A DNA stretch of 64,000 nucleotides. It comes from Clonostachys chloroleuca (taxonomy: Eukaryota; Ascomycota; Sordariomycetes; Hypocreales; Bionectriaceae). Position 1 is the stretch's first letter. Each line of letters opens with the position of its first letter. The stretch is from the NCBI GenBank assembly GCA_037952775.1, contig JBANAY010000004.1:11284001-11348000 (forward strand), read 5' to 3'. Shown here in pieces: positions 1 to 8,639 of the stretch. A program made the position numbers and the translations under genes. Under the pieces are notes generated by a model that saw nothing but the letters and a program-made list of their open reading frames with translations, did not search any database and had not been told where the DNA came from.

Positions 1-1060
1 CCATTCTCCCCCGTTTAGAAATGTCGTAAAGACGGAAGAGTCCCCGTGGGGAGCTAAGTAAACGAAAGGGATCAAGATGGCGAAGAAACCCAAGATGTGT
101 AAGACCAAAATCAAGCCCTCAAACTGGGACAAGGTCTTGCTAGCGACAGTGTTGATGAGGACCGCAAAGGCAAGAATGACCCACAAGAACATCATGGTTT
201 GCCATGGCTGAGGAATATAGTCGGGAACGAAGAGCATGATCACACTTTGAAGTAGGGAGCCAATCAGATAGGCTGCGGAGGCTGGTACCGCTTGCCACCC
301 TGCAAATGTCATCCAACCTTAATACGTTGTCAGTTACTATGCAGAAATGGGAGTGTATTTGTGGTCTGTAAATTACCGGTGATGTAGCTTAGAAAGTTTC
401 TCGATGACTCTGGTGACAACATCGCCACCCAACTTTATAGACGATTAGCTGACAGACGAACCAAACTTAGATTCAACGGGAATGCGTACTGGTACTGTCC
501 TCCTGAAGTTGGTGCCCTAGAATTTGACGAGTGAGTACACTGGATCTATACTTTAGTGAGATGTTTTACGCTGCTACTCACATGGAGGCTAGTTCTGAGA
601 GGACGCTATAAGTAGAGATGCTCCCAAGCCAAACAATAAGATATCCCCACAAGACACCTCCTGGGCCGCCACTGGATAATTGTGCAGCATGTGAGCAAAG
701 ATCTTCTGAGATAAGGAAGTTGAAACTACTGACTTGACGAGACTTTGAGTTGATACACTACGCTATGTGTGTGAGACGATGCACTGTCTGAATACGGGAG
801 TGCTGTCGATACCTACATCATAATTCCCTCCCATGTAATCAATACCGTGCATGAGAATCCTAGAATGGACATGAAGCCAAAGTTTCTCTAATTTATGTTT
901 AGAATGCTGCCATTAGGAGGGAATATTGGGCGAAAATTACCTTTAGAACTGGCCTTTTGCCTAATCTGATCAAATCTCTATCATCCGTACTTATTTCATA
1001 GCTGTTGCTGTGGTCTGCGACCGAGGGTTTGGAGCCCCGTTCACGCAATTCGAGATCCAT
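1..1060 (-). CDS. APC-family amino acid/GABA/choline-type permease, N-terminal part (runs off left edge)
   Basis: Plasma-membrane amino acid-polyamine-organocation permease; the substrate cannot be told. The start ATG is at 1058-1060. Exons read on the minus strand are 941-1060, 817-887, an exon ending at 582 whose start (about 720) is unclear, 490-516 (27 nt), 377-432 and 1-317. Introns are 53-65 nt. The cytosolic N-terminus ends in LGKRPVLKRNFGFMSILGF, followed by the family hallmark TWEG, then GGPGGVLWGY, SELASMAPTSGGQYHWVAML, SYITGWMTFAGWQ and two hydrophobic spans. This order matches fungal GABA/choline permeases. About 300 residues of the usual roughly 520 are inside the window; the C-terminus lies beyond position 1. 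The junction between exons 2 and 3 (720-816) does not splice cleanly in my reading, so an assembly error or mutation there is possible. Family assignment is sure; intactness is not. Confidence 0.8.
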
Positions 1061-1909
1061 CTTAGATGAATTTCTAATCGTTTAGTTAGTGTTGGATTGA
1101 GAATTATAGTAGATGAAGGAAAAGAACAAGAGAAGGGAAGAGAAAATAATGTGAAGGGATAGGAAAGCCGAACAGTACAGAGGCAATTCACGTAGCACTA
1201 CTCTAGCTGGGTATGCATAGCAAATCGGCCCAACTCGAAATGTCAGGTGTTATATTACTTCTGAAGGAAGAGGCGCACGCGATATGCTAATCAGGTTCTC
1301 AATCCCTACCAGACATGTTGCATTGCGCAGTGGCGGGTGTCACTCACTGGCATAAATAGAATGCTACCCCTGAACCCTGATGATTCCGAGCTCTCTTGCA
1401 GAGCCAACCGGGTTCGATGTACAATGTATACGCCGCGCCTAGACCACCATTGTAACATCAGATGATGCGAAATAGAATTCCTCTTCTGACTGTGACGGAG
1501 AATCTTCACAGCGGTCCAATCGGATACGCATACATGGGTGATAACAGGGATAAGCCTCGTCAGTTGTCCCATTTCGATCCAACTCGCCACTTTCTATCCT
1601 CCCCTGCGATCTAAGCCTACGGGGAGCTAAATCCTTCGGTTCGATATGGGCTTGGCAGAGAAAACAAAGTGGCTTCCGTCGTTTTCCTGATGGCAAGGAT
1701 CAATGTCACCGTATCAATGCCTCGTTGCGGCGACGCACGACTCAGATATGTCGAGACTACACTCTTTGTAAGATTCGTCGGATTGAAATGAAATGTAAGG
1801 AAGCGTCTTTCCAGCTTGTGATTTCCATGCCGCATGTCAGTTCTTGAGGATTCTTTGGCTCGTGACTCTGAGATCAGTTCTACGAACTTGCTTACTGGCA
1901 GACGCGATC
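1061..1909. other. Intergenic, no supported gene
   Basis: This holds the promoter side of the permease and the upstream region of the rhodopsin-like gene. A minus-strand open frame at 1439-1696 (85 codons, starting MPSGKRRKPLCFLC with a CxxC) could be a small hypothetical exon, but I recognise no family and see no partner exon. Confidence 0.4.
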
Positions 1910-3199
1910 ATGGACGACAACCGGCCTCATATCACCGACAATGATTTGTCCGCTCTGATTCAGATCTTGACTTGGTTGTGGTTGACATTTTCCCTCCTTT
2001 TCGCTATTGCTCAGTTCTTCACCAAATGGACACTCTCCAGGCGCCCGGCACTCGCCGATGCTATTTTGACTCTCGCTCTGGTAATCAAAACCTCATCTCG
2101 AAGGCGATTGTCGCGGACTTTTAGCTAATGGTAGACTGCGGAACATAGATTTGTGCATCAGCGCAGGCGGCAACTGTCCTCAGCACCCCGGGAAGAGTGA
2201 TCGGAAAATCGCATGCTCTTCTACATGATGGGCAGATCAGAAACGCTCTAAAGGTATTGTGATCTACCACCCCACCCTCTCGCACCGAAATTCGTGACGT
2301 TCTAATTTCTGACAAGCGAGTAGGTTCTGTATGCGAGCGACATACTGACGTTCTTCTCACTCGCTATAACAAAAGCTTCCGTCCTCGTGGCGTTTCTCGA
2401 TATTACTCCGTCCCGATCGCATCGACTTGTAATCTATATCACTGGTGGCATTGTGGGAGCATGGGGCGTCGCGGCAGTATTCACCACCGCATTCCAATGC
2501 CCAGCTCCAGACAGATGGGATGCCACGGCCGCATCTTGCATGGATATCGTGAGTGTAGTTCGAATTTACAGTCTTTTGGTGTCGGAGTTGACCAGAATAT
2601 ACATAGGCGACGGCGCAGACTGCTCTAGCGAGCATCATGATTCTCACTGATGCAGCTTTGGTGGCGATCCCTACCGTTGTTGTCGTTCCGCTAAAGGTGA
2701 AATGGTCAAAACGCTTGACAGTACTAGCAGGTTTTTGGGCACGCATCTTGTACGTTTCATGAACTATGGGGTGATTTTTAGTTGACGACGACCACTAACT
2801 CTGCTCACATCTACCAGTGTCATCGCAGCTACCATCGTCTATATGGTCTTCCTTCAACAGCTGCCCCGCGATGGGGATTATTTATTGGATGTAACCAAGA
2901 CCCTTCTTTGCAAAGAAACCATCCAGATGACAAGCATTCTGGCTGCGACGATTCCGTTTCTCAAGCCGTTCCTGATTAGCCTGGAGTCGGGCTTTCTCCG
3001 AGCAGACGATGAGAATCGCCGAGTTGACACGACCGGGTATGGAACAGGAGATGGTCCGAGCAAGCCGACGAAAAGCGGCAGGTCTGGACGAAGTTCGTCC
3101 AAGTACGTGCAAATCCCGGATAAGCATCCTTCTGCACAGCCGTCAATAGAACTTCGGTCGACCGAAAGCCGGGATGCAACTCTGCTCGGGCATGAGTAG
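1910..3199 (+). CDS. Rhodopsin-like integral membrane protein (Pth11/SAT4-type fungal family)
   Basis: Seven-helix-type fungal membrane protein of the rhodopsin domain family; some relatives act as surface receptors, but the ligand and role here are unknown. Exons are 1910-2080, 2149-2253, 2324-2548, 2607-2749 and 2818-3199, all with GT..AG borders and in phase, giving 341 aa. The N-terminus MDDNRPHITDND leads into TM1 (LIQILTWLWLTFSLLFAIAQF). Later hallmarks are VLYASDILTFFSLAITKASV, the Cys pair around FQCPAPDRWD and ASCMDI, then SIMILTDAALVAIPTVVVVPLK. The last 80 residues are hydrophilic, rich in Ser, Arg and Lys. It lies tail to tail with the repeat-precursor gene. It may sense something relevant to the neighbouring cluster, but that is inference from position only. 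Confidence 0.82.
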
Positions 3200-3800
3200 A
3201 TGAAAGACAGTCTTAGGTCCCTTTTAAGTAATGGCCGAAATAAAGCATAACCATCATCTGTCACTGATGCATCGTATTACCTGCCATTATGAACAATTGT
3301 GTAATCAAGCTTACCTTGTAGGCCAACCCCCCTTCTTCCAGGGGTGTGTGCATCGGCCCGGTGCCGTTGCCTCCTTTATTGAACCGGGGTCGCAGTCTCG
3401 AAGGATTCAAGCGGCATACAAAATGTAACAGGTTTTAGATAAGAACACAGGACCTTGTAACCCCACGGCATCGACGTTTAGAGGGATCGCAATGGCATCG
3501 GAGTCTAGCAGGGATGGTTATGGCATCTGACCCCAGGTTTACGGTTTACCGTAGTGCATCAGGATTGACGGGCGAGTTACCTGACGAGTCACCGTTAAAT
3601 CACATCGAATTCATTTAGATGACTTGTAACCATAGATTCAACTAGTGTTCTTTGCTAGAAAGGGTAGGGACCGAACGGAAAGCATCTTGTTTATCAATTT
3701 CCCAAGGCTGGTCTAGAGCTGCCCAAGCACGGAGCAGATTCTTCAACACCCCTGAAGGCACCTAGTTTAACGATCACAGACTGCATTGCATCTAATGCAA
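3200..3800. other. Intergenic between convergent genes
   Basis: This holds the 3' flanks of the rhodopsin-like gene and of the minus-strand precursor gene. No coding signal is recognised. Confidence 0.5.
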
Positions 3801-4155
3801 TTACTGGATGCCAGCGTCAACAAGAGGGGGCACAGGACTGCCACGCTTCTCGATTCCGGCATCAACCAAAGGGGGAACAGGGCTTGCGCGCTTCTCAATA
3901 CCAGCATCAACAAGAGGAGGCACAGGGCTTGCGCGCTTCTCAATACCAGCGTCGACAAGAGGAGGCACAGGGCTTCCGCGCTTCTCGATTCCGGCATCAA
4001 CGAGAGGAGGAACTGGACTTCCCCTCTTCTCAACTGAACCTGTATCCCGAAAGTTAGATAAGAAATTTATAGAATGAAAGGATGAAAATCTTACCCAAAG
4101 GTGCAGCAGAAGTGCCCAGGGCAAGAGCCAATGCTAAGATGGTACGGAACTGCAT
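3801..4155 (-). CDS. Secreted Kex2-processed repeat precursor peptide (candidate UstA-like RiPP precursor)
   Basis: Two exons, 4095-4155 and 3801-4039, separated by a 55-nt intron with GT..AG borders, encode 99 aa. Residues 1-18 (MQFRTILALALALGTSAA) are a clear signal peptide. The rest is five tandem units of [G/A]SPVPPLVDAGI, each preceded by EKR. Lys-Arg pairs fall at residues 25-26, 40-41, 55-56, 70-71 and 85-86, the cleavage signal of the Golgi protease Kex2. The last unit ends in GIQ and a stop. Expected products after Kex2 and carboxypeptidase trimming are 13-mers differing only in Gly or Ala at position 1. This architecture is that of dikaritin precursors (UstA, PhomA) and other Kex2-processed repeat proteins. 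It starts 713 bp from, and is divergent to, a UstYa-family gene. Mating alpha-pheromone precursors share the layout but have Trp/Cys-containing cores, absent here. The precursor call is strong; the identity of the final product is unknown. Confidence 0.88.
3804..4022 (-). repeat. Five in-frame 45-bp tandem units encoding the core peptide
   Basis: Units lie at 3978-4022, 3933-3977, 3888-3932, 3843-3887 and 3804-3842 (the last ends at the stop). They differ at many third codon positions, while the peptide changes only at its first residue (Gly or Ala) and in the terminal Gln. Confidence 0.92.
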
Positions 4156-4868
4156 GGTTTCCAGCTGATAGTGATTTGATGATTGGAAAAGGATGTGATA
4201 TTGAAAACTCTGAACGTAGCTTGTAGGAGTTGGTTGTTCAAAACTAGCGACGCCCTAGTTATAGTTCTTCAGTCTGGCAGTCACATTTCTCCATAAATCG
4301 TGACACTGGGACATAATCGCGCAAGAGTAAGCCTTAGCTGGATGTGATTTACCAGGAGTGAACTGAATTCAGCCGAAGAGAACATGAGGATTGCGTCTAT
4401 TCCGGACCGATTAACCTTTCGGCGCCTCGCTGTCACCTTGCATATCTTAGATCCAATCCCACATGCACGAGTAACTCCTTTGCAACAAAATTGACCAGTA
4501 ACGGACAATCAGAGGTGATGTTTCCGAGCGTGGGAATACAACATTAGATCACATGAACACAATTGTACCAATAAGACCAAGAGAACCGTCTTATGCCTTT
4601 CATGCAAGATTATCGTGTGCGTACCATTGCCTGAATCCCACGGCGATGTTCGGAAGAGGATCTCTCAACCCCTCTTTCTACATTCCGACGAAGATGAATC
4701 ACATTGCCGAAAGAATTGTGATCACATTAGCCGGATAGAGCAGTTTGCGGTTTTTTGTCTTTAACTCAAGAACATCTCCGAGACGAATTTCAACCGTGTG
4801 ATTTACCCACACCACTTCTACTTCATCGACCAGCTGTGCATAAGCTAGTCAACCATTTACACTTCATC
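4156..4868. promoter_or_regulatory. Shared divergent upstream region of the precursor and UstYa genes
   Basis: A 713-bp stretch separates the two start codons, which point away from each other, so it should hold both promoters. No ORF in it has family features. The possible upstream in-frame extension of the UstYa frame from 4755 is not needed for any domain. I cannot name a factor-binding site. Confidence 0.5.
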
Positions 4869-5902
4869 ATGGGCAAATACGAAGAGATACCTTCCTCTGA
4901 CTCTCTTGAGAGTCATGAGCCCTTCCTTGGCCATCCCAGATTCACGGTCCAGAGTGAACACAAGGCGTTTCGAATCCTCCGCCATGGAGTACTCACAGTG
5001 CTCGTTGTTTACGCAGCAGTGGCGACAGGGGCACTGGTCTGGCTTGGACGCCAGCGTGTTCCGCAGCCATACAGTTCGTTTTCCTCCCATTTTGACCTTT
5101 TTTGAAGTTTAGTCTCTAATTAAGTGCATCAAGCACCTGCAAGCGGCGTCATTTCTTATAGACGCCAACCATTATATTTTGGGGAGGACAAGTCGTTCTC
5201 TGGGAGCCCGGACCATGTCGATCGAGCATGGCGTCAGCTTCTTGAGCGTATGTATAGAAATTTCTCCCATCGAGCAAGATCGACCTGATTCTGATAGTCG
5301 TTTGCAGCTCTCAACATTCGGACGTCCTATCAAGAACAACTGGCAGCTCACGCAGAAATCACTGATGAGATCCTTCAGCCATCAGATGGGGGCTATGTTG
5401 GAGTCTTGTCTGTTTATCATGAACTCCATTGCTTAGTAAGAATACATTCCAGCAAAACACCTCCAGGGAAGAAGCATTACTGAGTCTGAAGCAGGACACA
5501 CTGCGAATGAACATGGACCCTGAACGATACTACTCAGGCATTTCAGAAGCTGAGAAGCAGAACAATATTGTTCACATGAGTAAGAACAAGTGAAAATCTT
5601 ACTGCTTTTGCCTCAATGAGATTGGATTAACCAAACGCTGACACATGATAGCACATTGCGTTGACACAATCCGGCGCAGTCTCATGTGCAAGGCCGACCC
5701 CGCCATGTACACTGGCTACTGGATTGCAAATCATACTGTAATTCCAAGCAAAGAGCTGCGATCAAACTCCGATACCATTTGCGTCAACTGGGAGGCCCTG
5801 GACGGCTGGGCCCGAGAACGCCTTCTGCCAGCGGACAAATACAAGGTCAAACCAGGTCCGTTCGAGAACCAGATGCCAGCCGGCCATCACCATCATGGTT
5901 AA
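4869..5902 (+). CDS. UstYa-family (DUF3328) oxidase/cyclase
   Basis: UstYa-type proteins are membrane-anchored, probably metal-binding enzymes that oxidise and cross-link core peptides in fungal RiPP pathways (ustiloxin, phomopsin, victorin). Exons are 4869-5073, 5134-5247, 5308-5435, 5492-5579 and 5652-5902, all in phase, giving 261 aa. Residues 1-38 are cytosolic; one TM spans about 40-60 (VLTVLVVYAAVATGALVWLG). The family pattern follows: FSGSPDHVDRAWRQLL (90-105), then YHELHC with HxxHC at 144-148, and HMTHC at 177-181 with HCVDTIRRSLMCKAD. Both HxxHC motifs, considered catalytic or metal-binding, are intact. Length fits the family. Intron 3 uses a 3' AAG and puts the first motif directly before QDTLR. 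The C-terminus ends MPAGHHHHG, which is natural sequence here. Its partner is the divergent repeat precursor. Confidence 0.9.
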
Positions 5903-6524
5903 GCACCCAATTACATTCGGTAATTTGTCAACATCTCCTCTCTGCCAGCTTATTGATGCGGGTATTGGGGGTGGTCTAGAAAAGGGGGACGGGCGGGGAT
6001 TAGGCTGCATAATGCCACTTTGACAGGGATAGATGCGACAGTATGAGACGGGACAAGAGAGAACGAGGGCACCAAAGTACTTTTCAATAGATAAGACGCG
6101 GGCGGAATTTTGTGTCCAATATCGTTATTGTAAAATGACCTGCGGTGGAAGTGGTCACACCATGCAAGCATCGGGGCAAGGGAACCCGGATGATAATGGT
6201 GAGCAGGCGAGAAATCAAATATGCCTTGTTAAACAATAACAACACAAAGTGCCTGTTTGTGCTCTGCCTCAGTAATGCATCATACTAGGCACACGGGGAG
6301 ACCGGCTCCAAATCCTCCATCGCAAGCTGACCGCATTAGACCCATAACCATGCGCCAGGTTGCACCTCAAACGGTTGCCAATACCCTTGCAACATGGAGA
6401 CATGCCAAAAAGGCAACACGGAATGATGACATGGTTATAATCAAACACCATACCGTTTAAAAAGTATGGTCACTCGGTCACAATGCAGGCTTGATTCGAC
6501 TGCTTCTTTCTTCCTGCCATCTTC
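5903..6524. other. Intergenic, upstream of the S33 hydrolase
   Basis: No coding signal is recognised in this stretch; short open frames on both strands lack family features. Confidence 0.45.
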
Positions 6525-7544
6525 ATGCTACCAACCACTGGAAACCAGTTCTCCTTAACTCCATACACCATGACCGAGGGAATAGCGCCATTCATTGTCC
6601 CGGGCCTAGCCGAACCCGCCAAGACCTGGTTTAAGACCTTTGGGGACTTTAGCACCAACTCGACCCCATTGATCGTCCTCCACGGGGGTCCAGGAGCCTG
6701 CCATGACTACCTTCTACCTTTGACGGATCTGAACGTTCCTCTTGTCTTTTACGACCAGATCGGCAATGGACTGTCGACTCATTTGCCCGACAAAAACGGT
6801 GACGAGGAGTTCTGGTCTGTCGATCTTTTCAAGGACGAGTTGGATAATCTGATTGGTTATCTCGGCCTGAAGGATCGTCCAATTGACATTTACGGACACT
6901 CTTGGGGTGGAATGCTCGCTGCAGAGTGGGCAGTGACTGAATCGAGCTCAAACCTCCGACGACTGATTATCTCGAACAGCCTGGCAAGCATGGACACATG
7001 GCGAATAGGAATGGATTCTCTCAAGGCGCAGCTGCCTAGCTGTATTCGAGAGGTCCTAGACGAGGCAGAGAAGACGGAAAATTTCACCGGCCCTGCGTAC
7101 AACAATGCAATCGAGTACTTCTACAAACGCCATCTAAGCTTAGCCCGGCCTTGGCCAGCACCTGAGGTCGAAGCAGCTTTGAATTGGTTTGCTACGGACG
7201 GAACAACCTACGAGACAATGTATGTATACCGCGCGCTTCGGCACGTCGAACCCATGTACATGACACGCGTACTAATGATGACCGCAATCTATAGGTACGG
7301 GCCAAGTGAGCTGTACATTACTGGAAATCTGCGTAACTGGACCATTATCCCTGAACTACATAAGATCAAAGTGCCCACCCTCTTGATCAATGCCGACATG
7401 GACGAGGCGCAGGATGTGACGATGCAACCCTTTTCTGACAATATCAAAGATTCCAAATGGATCAAGATGAAAAATGCGGCGCACTTTTCCCACGTTGATA
7501 AAAGAGAAGAGTACATCCAGCATGTACAAAGCTTCTTAATCTAA
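6525..7544 (+). CDS. Proline iminopeptidase-like alpha/beta hydrolase (peptidase family S33)
   Basis: Single-exon 339-aa alpha/beta-hydrolase. S33 enzymes release N-terminal proline or hydrolyse other small amides and esters. Visible motifs are HGGPG (53-57, the oxyanion-hole signature of proline iminopeptidases), FYDQIGNGLS (75-84), the nucleophile elbow GHSWGG with Ser126, a likely acid in NADMDEAQD (Asp291 or Asp293) and the catalytic His320 in NAAHFSH. No signal peptide is evident, so it is probably cytosolic. The start at 6525 is the first ATG; a second in-frame Met lies at residue 16. It is co-oriented with the UstYa gene and lies 622 bp downstream. Because the precursor core is proline-rich (SPVPP), a role in trimming the peptide or releasing its proline is attractive, but this is inference. 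It could equally be an unrelated esterase or lactonase of the same fold. Confidence 0.88.
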   Translation: MLPTTGNQFSLTPYTMTEGIAPFIVPGLAEPAKTWFKTFGDFSTNSTPLIVLHGGPGACHDYLLPLTDLNVPLVFYDQIGNGLSTHLPDKNGDEEFWSVDLFKDELDNLIGYLGLKDRPIDIYGHSWGGMLAAEWAVTESSSNLRRLIISNSLASMDTWRIGMDSLKAQLPSCIREVLDEAEKTENFTGPAYNNAIEYFYKRHLSLARPWPAPEVEAALNWFATDGTTYETMYVYRALRHVEPMYMTRVLMMTAIYRYGPSELYITGNLRNWTIIPELHKIKVPTLLINADMDEAQDVTMQPFSDNIKDSKWIKMKNAAHFSHVDKREEYIQHVQSFLI

Positions 7545-8639
7545 GCGCTTATGCATGCGACGTCAACGCATGATGTTAGCCAATCTCAGTCTTTGATAAC
7601 AACTGTAGACAACGCCCACATTCGCTTTCGGGATACTTCATGTATTTTTTATTTACTTCTACTATTAACCTTCCTAATAGAGTTATTGGCGTTGGCACTT
7701 TAGGTTGCATCAGGCTCTCTATTGAGCCAGTGGTGAATCCAGAACTAACCGTAATCAGTTTATAAAAGCGAGTGTCAGCGTTGTACGCCCAAGTGGCATC
7801 CTCTCTTGTAAGGATCAGAAGGTTAAAGTATAATTTATCACCATTCAGGCAGTAGAAAGGATTCCGTGCCAAGCACTTTTACCAGCCAGTGACGGGAAAA
7901 GATATGTCTAGCGTGATGCAATCTTGCGGGGAGCATCAGATAGCAGCCTTCATCCTTGACGGAAATATGCAGCGAAGGTGCCTAGGTACTGTGATGAGAT
8001 TACGATATCTCCTCTAATGGTAATATATGCGAAGTGGCGTCTGTGACCAGGGCGTATCGGACCCCCAACTGTCATTTCAGCATGAACCCCGTAAGCCCTA
8101 AACAGATACCGCCGAGTGAAACCAACAGAACAATCAAATCAGTTGGCCCCGAACATTCCATTTACGCAAACTGCAAAGTAACCGTCAGGGTGCCTCCCCC
8201 ACCCATCCTCACCCCTTGTTCAGTCTCTCTGCCACTAAGCTGACCGGCAATCACCCGCTACTGTCAACCTTGGCTGGGCATCCGATCGGTAACCTCGGCT
8301 CGCTCGCCATGAGCCGGCATAGAACCACCCCCCAGGAGCCACATTATTTGTACCGATTCCGCAGGTAGTATCAGTTCGTAAGCATGTTGGCAATACCGTG
8401 GGGAAAGTGTCAAAACAATGCACTGGCTGGAAGTGGGGGTTGCAACCAACGAAGTGGCCAGATGCTCAGAGCAATGAGAAGTATAGAAATTGAAACTCGG
8501 CGTCTGGCGGGATGGACAAGGCCGAAGTGTCACGCATCTAGGCGTGCCCCTCTTTCGCCTCCCCTTATTTCCTCAAAAACACGGTAAGCAATCCGAGCAA
8601 GTGCAAGTTTCAAGTTGTTTCGGAAATACATCTTGCCGG
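7545..8639. other. Intergenic, about 1.1 kb, no supported gene
   Basis: Several short frames occur (for example minus strand 7576-7872), but none shows a recognisable domain, signal peptide or Lys-Arg repeat. It includes the upstream region of the transporter gene. Confidence 0.4.

Noticed and set aside
1306..1835. Three overlapping minus-strand frames as a gene
   Set aside because: No splice set joins them into a recognisable protein, and none shows a domain.
3804..4022. Regularly spaced 45-bp repeats resembling a CRISPR array
   Set aside because: Units are contiguous without spacers, in frame inside a spliced secreted-protein gene of a eukaryote.
3786..4077. Plus-strand open frames opposite the precursor repeats
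   Set aside because: They arise from the repeat periodicity on the other strand and have no start context, signal or domain.
3801..4155. Mating alpha-pheromone precursor
   Set aside because: The layout (signal peptide and Kex2 sites) fits, but the repeated peptide has no Trp or Cys, unlike Pezizomycotina alpha-pheromones, and a UstYa gene is adjacent.
5880..5902. HHHHG at the C-terminus of the UstYa protein as a vector tag
   Set aside because: Only four His, in natural genomic context with a native stop and normal downstream sequence.
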